Positions 1 to 6,500 of a DNA stretch of 6,898 bases are shown here, piece after piece (within the stretch, counting starts at the first letter, position 1; every line of letters begins with the position of its first letter). The notes beneath the pieces are model-generated. The model searched no databases, was not told where the DNA came from, and saw only the letters and a list, made by a program, of their open reading frames with translations. Both the position numbers and the translations under genes were made by a program. Source of the stretch: Acidobacteriota bacterium. Its GTDB lineage: Bacteria; Acidobacteriota; Blastocatellia; Pyrinomonadales; Pyrinomonadaceae. The DNA lies in the NCBI GenBank assembly GCA_020201365.1, contig JAIVGV010000381.1:1-6898 (forward strand), written 5' to 3'.

Positions 1-334
1 GCTGTAGCCAATGTTCCTTGCGGTGGCAGTTCGCGCACAGTATGCGGCACTTAGCGATCTCCTCTTGCAGCGATTTTAAGGTGATGCGTCGCTCCTGTCT
101 GCCGATAGTGAACTTCTTTTCCTTTGGGTTGATGTGGTGAAACTCCAAGCAGGCTGGGTGATTCTCGCCACAGGTTCCGCAGCTCAGAGTGAGCTTGTAT
201 TGCCTGAGCCACTCCTCGATCCTACGATCCCTGTTCCTCACATAGCCGATGTGCTTTGCTTTGTTCTCCTGATACCACCGGCGCATGTATTCGCGTTGGT
301 ACTCGCGCCGCTTCTGAGGGTCTTTGTAAGGCAC
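1..334 (-). CDS. HNH endonuclease, partial (C-terminus beyond left edge)
   Basis: Reading the minus strand from a GTG at 334 gives 111 residues, open to the edge. The N-terminus is basic and rich in Arg, Lys and Tyr (it begins PYKDPQKRREYQREY). The HNH/zinc core follows: C52-x2-C55, then an LEFHHINP motif with H66-H67, then C96 and a C100-A-N-C103-H104 motif, with H108 close to the edge. This is the McrA-like HNH arrangement, in which two CxxC pairs bind structural zinc and the His/Asn residues bind the catalytic metal and cut DNA. GTG 334 is chosen because an in-frame TGA lies two codons upstream and an AGGTGA Shine-Dalgarno sequence sits at 338-343. A hand count gives about 53% G+C over the first 300 bases, against about two thirds in most genes to the right, and AAA and AGG codons are common. 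This suggests phage or mobile-element origin. The family is clear; the biological role is not. Confidence 0.85.
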   Translation of the reverse strand, partial: MPYKDPQKRREYQREYMRRWYQENKAKHIGYVRNRDRRIEEWLRQYKLTLSCGTCGENHPACLEFHHINPKEKKFTIGRQERRITLKSLQEEIAKCRILCANCHRKEHWLQ

Positions 335-438
335 GATTCACCTGTCCTGTGAGTGCGTGAGTTTAGCTTTTTCTTGACGCCGTGAACCTTCGTCCGCGCA
401 ATCGCGTCAGGGTCGCGCGGCTACTTCCCGACGAGTTG

Positions 439-750
439 TCAGTCTCGCCGCGTGACGACGCGGACTTCGCAGTTGGCGCGCGTGGCGATTTCGTGGGAGG
501 TCGAGCCGTGGAGGAGCCGCCCGGTGAAGCCCCTGCCGTGCGAGCCGACGACGATCAGGTCGGCGCCCCAGGCTTCATCGCAGAACTCCTGCGCGGGCGT
601 GCAGGCTTCCGGCACCGCTGCGACGACGGCGTTCAGTTCGATCACGGAGACGACGCGCACCGAGCTTCCGGGGGGCCACTTCTTTCGCGCGACCTCTTCC
701 ACCGCCAGCTCGCTGCACTCCGAGCCGTCCGTCGCAAGCAGTATCTTCAT
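439..750 (-). CDS. Universal stress protein (UspA family), shortened
   Basis: The product is 103 residues, against about 140-150 usual for the family. It opens with the Usp first strand and phosphate-loop region, ILLATDGS, with D8, then S13 and A16. Its C-terminal half is typical: ADLIVVGSHGRG followed by GSTS. This fits the ATP-binding pattern G-x2-G-x9-G-S at G69, G72, G82 and S83. Only about 17 residues separate the second strand (VRVVSVIEL) from ADLIVV, so roughly 40 residues covering the family's second helix and third strand are missing without a frameshift. The ATG at 750 has a GGGGAG Shine-Dalgarno four bases upstream (755-760 on the plus strand). It lies 72 nt downstream of the asparaginase gene in the same direction, so it may be the last gene of that unit. 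Usp proteins are cytoplasmic nucleotide-binding stress proteins. Whether this short form folds or binds ATP is unknown. Confidence 0.85.
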   Translation of the reverse strand: MKILLATDGSECSELAVEEVARKKWPPGSSVRVVSVIELNAVVAAVPEACTPAQEFCDEAWGADLIVVGSHGRGFTGRLLHGSTSHEIATRANCEVRVVTRRD

Positions 751-822
751 GTCGCTCCCCGTTCGGATTGTGGCGCGCGCGCGCGTCGCCTCTGTCTGAG
801 CAAGCGGTCTCGGCTTGATCGA

Positions 823-1941
823 TCAGTCTTTATAAATCTCGATGACGGGCTTGCCGTCCTCGCCGATGTGCCCGCGGTACATCCCCGCCGTGTTGAAGGG
901 CGCGGCGAAGTTGCCCTCGCGGTCGAGGACGATGACGCCGCCCGTGCCGCCGATGCGCTTCACCTTGTCGAGCACGGCGTCAGCCGCCGCCTGCACGGAC
1001 ATTCCTTTGTAGCCGACGAGCGCCGAGATGTCGTGCGCGACTGCGGCGCGGATGAAGTACTCGCCGTCGCCCGTCGCCGAGACGGCGCACGAGTTGTTAT
1101 CCGCGTACGTGCCCGCGCCGATGATGGGCGAGTCGCCGACGCGACCGAAGCGCTTGTTCGTGATGCCGCCCGTCGAAGTCCCCGCCGCCAAGTTGCCAGC
1201 CGAGTCGAGCGCCACCGCGCCGACCGTACCGCGCAAGCCGTCCTCGCCGAGCGCGGGCGCTTCGCCGTGCGCGTTCTTCTTCGTCGGCGCGTTCTGCTTC
1301 TGCTTCTCCTCTTCCTTCGCGCGCTGCAACTCCTGCCAGCGCCGCTCCGTGTAGAAGTAGCTCGCGGGGACGAGTTCGACGCCCTGCTGCTTGGCGAACG
1401 CCTCCGCGCCCTCGCCGACCATCATCACGTGCGGCGACTTCTCCATCACCATGCGCGCAAGGCTGATCGGGTTCCTGATGTGCTTCAAGCCCGCGACCGA
1501 GCCGGCGGCCAGCGTGCGACCGTCCATGATCGAGGAGTCGAGCTCGTTCGTGCCTTCGTGCGTGAAGACCGCGCCCTTGCCCGCGTTAAAGAGCGGCGAG
1601 TCCTCCATGATGCGGATCGCGGCTTCGACCGCGTCGAGCCCGCTCCCGTTGTTGCTCAGCACGCGGTAGCCGGCTTCCAGAGCTTCCGTCAGTTTCTCGC
1701 GGTACTGCTTCTCCAGCTCCGGCGTCATCTTGCCGCGCTCAATCGCGCCCGCGCCTCCGTGTATGACGAACATGAATTTGGGGCGCGCGCCCGCCGCGGC
1801 TGAAGGCGCGTGCGCGCCTGACGATTCACGTCTCATGCCGGACTCCTGAGATGTTCCGCGGGCGACGGGCGACGACAGGGAGAGCAGCGCGACCGCCGAC
1901 GAGATGAGCAGGAGCGAAACCGTCTGACTCTTAATCCGCAT
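823..1941 (-). CDS. iaaA: Exported Ntn-hydrolase L-asparaginase / beta-aspartyl (isoaspartyl) peptidase
   Basis: A 372-residue plant-type (type III) asparaginase, a family that cleaves itself and then hydrolyses L-asparagine and isoaspartyl dipeptides. The N-terminal subunit begins after residue 54 (FMFVIHGGAGAIERG) and includes the family motif FNAGKGAVFT with D135 nearby. Autocleavage is expected between G238 and T239 in the GTVGAVALD motif, freeing T239 as the nucleophile. T257, R267, D270, T290 and G291 fall at a constant +60 offset from E. coli IaaA T197, R207, D210, T230 and G231, so the active site looks complete. Residues 7-27 form a Sec-type signal peptide followed by a Ser/Ala-rich spacer, indicating export to the periplasm. 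Residues about 205-235 form a long charged Lys/Glu/Gln linker before the cleavage site. ATG 1941 has a GGAGGT Shine-Dalgarno four bases upstream. It lies 93 nt downstream of the TlpA-MsrB gene. Asparagine and isoaspartyl activities cannot be told apart from sequence. Confidence 0.93.
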   Translation of the reverse strand: MRIKSQTVSLLLISSAVALLSLSSPVARGTSQESGMRRESSGAHAPSAAAGARPKFMFVIHGGAGAIERGKMTPELEKQYREKLTEALEAGYRVLSNNGSGLDAVEAAIRIMEDSPLFNAGKGAVFTHEGTNELDSSIMDGRTLAAGSVAGLKHIRNPISLARMVMEKSPHVMMVGEGAEAFAKQQGVELVPASYFYTERRWQELQRAKEEEKQKQNAPTKKNAHGEAPALGEDGLRGTVGAVALDSAGNLAAGTSTGGITNKRFGRVGDSPIIGAGTYADNNSCAVSATGDGEYFIRAAVAHDISALVGYKGMSVQAAADAVLDKVKRIGGTGGVIVLDREGNFAAPFNTAGMYRGHIGEDGKPVIEIYKD

Positions 1942-2034
1942 GGCGACCTCCGCGTGTGGAGAATGGCTAGGTGTTCGCGGCGCCCGCGCGCGTGAACGGC
2001 GGCGCGACGCCGCGGGCGAGCGCGCCCGCGCGGG

Positions 2035-3126
2035 CTACTGATCTTTCTTGACGAACTTGAGCGAGACCGAGTTGATGCAGTAGCGCAAGCCCGTGGGGCG
2101 CGGACCGTCCGGGAAGACGTGACCGAGGTGCGCGCCGCAGCGCGCGCAGCGCACTTCGGTGCGCACCATGCCGTAGCTCGTGTCGCGCACGGTCTCGACG
2201 TGGTCGGCGGCGGCGGGCTCGTAGAAGCTGGGCCAGCCCGTCCCCGAATCGAACTTCGCGCCCGACGCGAACAGCTCGTAGCCGCAGGCGGCGCACAGGT
2301 ACTCGCCCGTCTCGTGGTTGGCGTAGTACGCGCCCGTGAACGCGCGCTCCGTACCTTTCTCGCGCATGACGTGGAACTGTTCGGGCGTCAGCTCCTTGCG
2401 CCACTCCTCGTCCGACTTCACGATCTTCTCGTGCGACTCCGCAGCCTTCTCGTTCATCTTCACTCCCCCGCTCGTGTTCGTGTTCGTCGCGCCGTTCGTT
2501 TGCGTCTTGTCGGCGTCGCCTTTGTAGTCTTCCGCGAGCAGCGCTTTGACGGCGCGCTCCTGCTCGTCGTAAGCGCCCTCGCCGACGTGCTTGTAGCGGA
2601 CGCGCCCGGCACGGTCGAGGATGAAGACGGTGGGCCACGCCTCGACGCCGTAGGCGTTCCACGTCGCGTAGTCGTTGTCTGTGAGGACGGGGTAGCCGAC
2701 GCCGAGCGACGCGACCTCGCGGCGCACGTTCTCGAAGACGCGCTCGCGCTCAAGCTCCGGCGTGTGGACGCCGACGACGGTCAGACCCTTCGCCGAGTAG
2801 GTTGCGTTGAGCCGCTCGAGCGCGGGCAGCGTGTTGCGGCAGTTGAAGCAGGCGAACGTCCAGAAATCCACGACGACGACGCGACCGCGCAGGGAATCGA
2901 GCGTGAGCGGCTCGGAGTTGATCCAGTTGCCCGCCGCGAACGCGGGCGCGGGCGCGGCGGTCTTCGCGTCGAGCAAAGGGGCGCGCCCGCCCGAGTCGGA
3001 CGAGGAGCCCGCGCCGGTTGATGACGAGGCGGCGGGCGGCGCGTGTCGGCGCAGCGCGGGCGTGACCGCGAAGGCGACGGCGGCGAGCGCGGCGGCGCAG
3101 GCTGTGAGCAGAAAGGTGCGAGCCAT
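2035..3126 (-). CDS. msrB: TlpA/DipZ-type thioredoxin - methionine sulfoxide reductase B fusion, exported
   Basis: A 363-residue, two-domain protein. Residues 1-23 form a hydrophobic signal peptide or anchor, followed by a Ser/Gly/Ala-rich spacer. Residues about 60-200 are a TlpA/DipZ-like thioredoxin domain with the redox pair C93-F-N-C96 in VVDFWTFACFNC and the cis-proline motif W164-P165. A Thr/Asn-rich linker (about 201-223) leads to a complete MsrB domain (224-363). That domain has zinc ligands C278/C281 and C327/C330, the motifs GTGWPSFYE and HLGHVFPDGP, and catalytic C350 in RYCINS. MsrB reduces methionine-R-sulfoxide in proteins. The usual resolving cysteine position (FDSGCGWPSF in E. 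coli) is T296, and no spare Cys remains in the domain, so the fused CxxC is the likely reductant. I prefer ATG 3126 to ATG 3147 because GGGGGAGG stands six bases before it. It is the first gene of the leftward set and divergent from the propeller gene. Confidence 0.92.
   Translation of the reverse strand: MARTFLLTACAAALAAVAFAVTPALRRHAPPAASSSTGAGSSSDSGGRAPLLDAKTAAPAPAFAAGNWINSEPLTLDSLRGRVVVVDFWTFACFNCRNTLPALERLNATYSAKGLTVVGVHTPELERERVFENVRREVASLGVGYPVLTDNDYATWNAYGVEAWPTVFILDRAGRVRYKHVGEGAYDEQERAVKALLAEDYKGDADKTQTNGATNTNTSGGVKMNEKAAESHEKIVKSDEEWRKELTPEQFHVMREKGTERAFTGAYYANHETGEYLCAACGYELFASGAKFDSGTGWPSFYEPAAADHVETVRDTSYGMVRTEVRCARCGAHLGHVFPDGPRPTGLRYCINSVSLKFVKKDQ
2455..2469 (-). promoter_or_regulatory. 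Internal Shine-Dalgarno and ATG in front of the MsrB domain
   Basis: On the minus strand, GGGGGAG (plus 2463-2469) is followed by five bases and an in-frame ATG (2457-2455). That ATG begins MNEKAAESHEKI, a normal start for a free-standing MsrB, and translation from it would give 140 residues, the usual MsrB length. The same GGGGGAG core precedes the start of the whole fusion at 3126. The site may make a second, leaderless and therefore cytoplasmic MsrB, or may be a relic of a separate msrB gene that lost the upstream stop codon. Use in vivo is inferred. Confidence 0.5.
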
Positions 3127-3197
3127 CGTTGTCCTCCCCCGAAGCATCCGCGTCTGTCCTGATCGTCGCGAGATTACCGCGAAGCGCGCCGCGAGAC

Positions 3198-3227
3198 AAT
3201 ATGCGGTTAGCTTCGGACGTGTGTGAA
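3198..3227 (-). promoter_or_regulatory. Candidate sigma-70-like promoter for the leftward genes
   Basis: On the minus strand, TTCACA (3227-3222, five of six bases of the -35 consensus TTGACA) is followed by an 18-base spacer and CATATT (3203-3198, four of six bases of TATAAT). Transcription would begin near 3191 and give a leader of about 65 nt before ATG 3126. This is a visual match only. Acidobacterial promoters are poorly defined, so it is tentative. Confidence 0.35.
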
Positions 3228-3240
3228 GGAGAAAGGGGCG

Positions 3241-3337
3241 TTCACCGCGGAGGCGCAGAGACCCGCGGAGTCGGCGCAGAGAGTTGTTCGGTCTTCTCTG
3301 CGTAAGCTCTGCGCTAACTCTGCGCCTCCGCGGTGAA
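3241..3337. repeat. REP-like long palindromic element, perfect 20-bp arms
   Basis: The left arm TTCACCGCGGAGGCGCAGAG (3241-3260) is the exact reverse complement of the right arm at 3318-3337. The 57-nt centre holds a second hairpin, CGCAGAGA (3275-3282) with TCTCTGCG (3295-3302). It also has a degenerate second copy of the left arm (3263-3281) and CTCTGCG units starting at 3296, 3307 and 3318, exactly 11 nt apart. Outside the arms, AAAGG-rich and CCTTT-rich flanks (about 3224-3236 and 3341-3350) are also complementary, so the fold may extend further. Palindromes of this general sequence occur in many copies in some environmental bacterial genomes. It lies between divergent genes, where such elements are commonly found. 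Calling it dispersed is inference, since only one copy is visible here. Confidence 0.8.
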
Positions 3338-3378
3338 TGCCTTTCCTTCCTTGCTCATTAAACGGCGAAGAATAGTTG

Positions 3379-3407
3379 TTGCGCTCCGCGATTTTCCCTG
3401 CTAGTTT
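3379..3407 (+). promoter_or_regulatory. Weak candidate promoter for the propeller gene
   Basis: TTGCGC (3379-3384) is followed by a 17-base spacer and TAGTTT (3402-3407). A TG one base before the -10 (3399-3400) makes it an extended -10 site. Each hexamer matches the sigma-70 consensus at only three of six positions. It sits in the most AT-rich part of the intergenic region and would give a leader of about 110 nt. Confidence 0.25.
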
Positions 3408-3436
3408 GTGCGGCGAATTCCGTCTTTGTCCGTGCC

Positions 3437-3494
3437 GGTAGGGAAGCGACTCGCGGCGAGTTGCGCCCCGACGCTTCCGTAGTTTCCACCTACC
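3437..3494 (+). promoter_or_regulatory. Foldable 5' leader upstream of the propeller gene
   Basis: Three nested complementary pairs lie here: GGTAGG (3437-3442) with CCTACC (3489-3494), GGAAGCG (3442-3448) with CGCTTCC (3472-3478), and CGACTCG (3448-3454) with CGAGTTG (3458-3464, one G-U pair). Neighbouring stems share a base at their edges, so they would stack closely rather than all form completely. A run of six A and five T (3497-3507) follows, then the Shine-Dalgarno. The pairing is visible; a regulatory role is inferred, and no known riboswitch class is recognised. Confidence 0.35.
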
Positions 3495-3508
3495 TGAAAA
3501 AATTTTTG

Positions 3509-3526
3509 AAAAGGGAGCCCACCATG
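3509..3526 (+). promoter_or_regulatory. Ribosome binding site fixing the propeller start at ATG 3524
   Basis: AAAAGGGAG (3508-3516) stands seven bases before ATG 3524. The frame is open further upstream to a TTG at 3461, but that codon has no Shine-Dalgarno and would put 21 extra residues in front of a well-formed signal peptide. The ATG at 3524 is therefore taken as the start. Confidence 0.8.
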
Positions 3527-6500
3527 AAGGAAAGGTCTAGTGCCGTCAACGGCTTCGTGTGCCTGTGCGCGTTCGTCTTGGCGGGCGCGCTCGCCACGCT
3601 CGTCACGCACGCGCAGCAGTCGCCGCCGCCGACGGGCGCGAACGCTTCGCCCACGCCGACGCCGACCGCGACGCCGACGCCCACCCCGACGCCGATCAAC
3701 TGGTCTGACGACGCGACGCTCAAGCGCTTCGTCTTCCGCGGCATCGGTCCGGCGAGCATGGGCGGTCGCGTTGACGACATCGCGGTAGTCGAGAACGACA
3801 CCTACACGATCTACGTCGGTCTCGCCACCGGCGGCGTTTGGAAGTCCATCAACAACGGGACGACCTGGTCGCCGATCTTCGACACCTACTCGACCGCTTC
3901 CATCGGCGACATCGCGATTGCGCCGTCTGATCCCAACACGGTCTGGGTCGGCACGGGCGAGGCGAACAACCGCCAGAGTTCGAGCTTCGGCGACGGCATC
4001 TACAAGTCCACGGACGGCGGCAAGACCTTCGCCAACATGGGGCTCAGAGATTCGCAGTCCATCGCGCGCATCGTCGTCGATCCGCACGACGCGAACACCG
4101 TGTACGTCGCCGTGCTCGGACACCTCTTCGGACCGAACAAGGAGCGCGGCGTCTACAAGACGACCGACGGCGTACGCACCTGGGCGCAGTCCAAATACAT
4201 TGACGAGGACACGGGCTTCACAGACCTCGTGATGGATCCTTCCGACAGCAAGACGCTCTACGCGGCTTCGTACCAGCGGCGCAGGACTTCGTGGGGCTTC
4301 AACGGCGGCGGCGCGGGCAGCGGCATCTGGAAGACGATTGACGCGGGTCGCACTTGGCGTCGTCTCGAAGGCGCGGGGCTGCCGGAAGTGAAGCCGCTCG
4401 GTCGCATCGGCTTGGACGTTTCGCGCTCGAACCCGAACGTGATCTACGCGCAGATGGAGGTCGGCGCGAGTCAGGGCACGGGCGGCGAGGAGCCCGTGAC
4501 GGCGCAGCCCTCCCCGAGCCCGACGGCGACTCCGGGCGCTTCACCCACGCCGACCGCGACGCCGAACGCTTCGCCGACGCCGACGCCGCTCGATCCGAAA
4601 AAATCCGGCGTGTGGCGCTCGGACGACAAGGGGCGGACGTGGCGCATCGTGAGCAACGAGAACAACCGCCCGATGTACTACAGCCAGATTCGCGTCGACC
4701 CGAAGAACCCGGAGACCGTCTTCGTCGGCGGCTTGAACTTCAGCATCTCGACCGACGGCGGCAAGACCTTCAAGTCGCTCGAACCCAACATCCCCCACAG
4801 CGACAACCACGCGATCTGGATCGATCCGAACAACCCGAAGCACATCATGCTCGGCAACGATGGCGGGCTCGACACGACCTACGATCAGGGCGCGTCCTGG
4901 GAGTACAACAACCAGATTCCGGCGGCGCAGTTCTACGCCGTCGCCGTTGACATGCGTAAGCCCTACTACGTCTACGGCGGCTTGCAGGACAACGGCTCCT
5001 GGGGCGCGCCCTCGCAGACGCGCAACAACGCCGGCATCACCAACGCCGAGTGGTTCCGCACCGGCGGCGGCGACGGGTTTTATTCGCAGGTCGATCCGAC
5101 AGACTTCGCGACCGTCTATTCCGAGTCGCAGAACGGCGCGATGAGCCGACTCGATCTGCGCACCGGTCGCGGCGTCTCGATCCGCCCGCGCGTCGCGACG
5201 CCGCGACGCGGCGGCGGCGGCGGCGGCGGTCGCGGCGGCGGCGGACAGAGCGGCGCGGCGACGCCAGCCGGGACGCCAGCCGGTGGTCAGCAGCCGGGCG
5301 CGAACCCGCCGGGCGCGCCCGCTCCCGCCGAGCAGTCGCCGGAAGAGGCTTTGCAGGCGGTGGCGGCTGCCGCCGCGGCGCAGGGCTTCGGGGGCTTCGG
5401 CGGTCAGTTCGCGGCGACCTCGAACGTCGTGCCCGCGCCGCCGCCCGGCACGCAGTTCCGCTTCTACTGGAACACGCCCATCGTCATCTCGCCGCACAAC
5501 CCGCGCGTGCTCTACGTCGGCGGCGACCGCTTCTTCAAGTCCATGGATCGCGGCGACACCTGGACGGCTTCCGGCGATCTCACCAAGCACATCGATCGCA
5601 ACACCTTGTCGATCATGGGCGTCTCCGGGAAAGACCCGATGGCTTCGAAGAACGACGGCTACACGAACTACGGCTACGTCGTCACCATCGGCGAGTCCGC
5701 CGCCCTGCCCGGCGTCGTCTGGGTCGGCACGGACGACGGCAACGTGCAGGTCAGCCGCGACGGCGGCGCGACTTGGACGAACGTCTCGAAGAACATCTCG
5801 ATCCTCTCCGAGAAGCAGGGCGAGCTCTACCACGTCACGCGGGTCGAGCCGTCGCACTTCGACGCCGCGACGTGCTACGTCTCGGTGGACGGTCACCGCT
5901 TCGACGACCTCAAGCCCTACGTCTATGTCACGCGCGACTACGGCGCGACGTGGAAGAACATCACGGGCAACCTCCCGCTCGGCAACGTCAACGTCGTGCG
6001 CGAAGACCCGAAGAACAAAGACCTGCTCTACGCGGGTACGGAGTCCGGTCTCTACGTCTCCTTGAACGGCGGCGGCGAGTGGAAGCAGTTCATGTCGGGG
6101 ATGCCGCGCGTGAGGGTTGACGACATCCTCGTGCACCCGCGCGAGAACGACCTCGTCGTCGGCACGCACGGTCGCGGCATCTACATCCTCGACGACATCA
6201 CGCCGCTGCAACAGCTCTCCTCGCGCGTGACGGACGCCGACGCGCACCTCTTCGACGTGCGCCCCGCCGTGCAGTGGTACAACGACCCGCGCTACTCGCG
6301 CGCGGCGACGGGCGCGAAACTCTTTCGCGGCGTCAACCCCGCGCAGGGGACGGCGATCAGCTACTACTTGAAGAGCGCGCCTGCGGGCGACGTGCGGATC
6401 ACGATCAGCGACTACAGCGGCAGAGTGGTTCGCAACCTCGTCGGCACGAAGGATGTCGGCGTCAACCGCGTGCAGTGGAACCTGCGCGGCAACCCGCCAC

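Larger units (their letters stand above)
3127..3523. other. Divergent intergenic region, 397 nt, no gene
   Basis: This stretch separates the leftward TlpA-MsrB gene from the rightward propeller gene. I see no credible coding sequence in it. It holds a candidate minus-strand promoter near the left end, a REP-like palindrome in the middle, and a weak plus-strand promoter plus a foldable leader on the right. The leader ends in an A6T5 tract and the Shine-Dalgarno of the propeller gene. Base composition is more AT-rich between about 3340 and 3425 than in the surrounding genes, as expected for a promoter region. Confidence 0.8.

Noticed and set aside
366..409. TGACGC / GCGTCA inverted pair as terminator for the leftward genes
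   Set aside because: The stem is only six pairs with a 23-base loop, and in the leftward direction an A-run, not a T-run, follows.
773..785. Alternating GC run that could form Z-DNA
   Set aside because: Only 13 bases long and common in GC-rich DNA; no associated feature.
382..1803. 473-codon open frame on the plus strand opposite the asparaginase and Usp genes
   Set aside because: Its translation is Arg/Ala/Asp-rich without recognisable motifs, as expected for the antisense frame of GC-rich genes. The minus-strand proteins have full family motifs.
1999..2035. GC-rich hairpin (1999-2013) and 12-nt palindrome (2024-2035) between the fusion and asparaginase genes
   Set aside because: Short self-complementary GC runs arise easily at this base composition, and no T-run follows on the minus strand.
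3088..3126. Lipobox L-T-A-C near the N-terminus of the TlpA-MsrB protein
   Set aside because: The cysteine is residue 10 from the preferred start, too early for a lipoprotein signal, and the hydrophobic stretch continues after it. A Sec signal or membrane anchor fits better.
3461..3523. TTG start extending the propeller protein by 21 residues
   Set aside because: There is no Shine-Dalgarno, and the extension would precede a complete signal peptide that begins at ATG 3524, which has a good GGGAG site.
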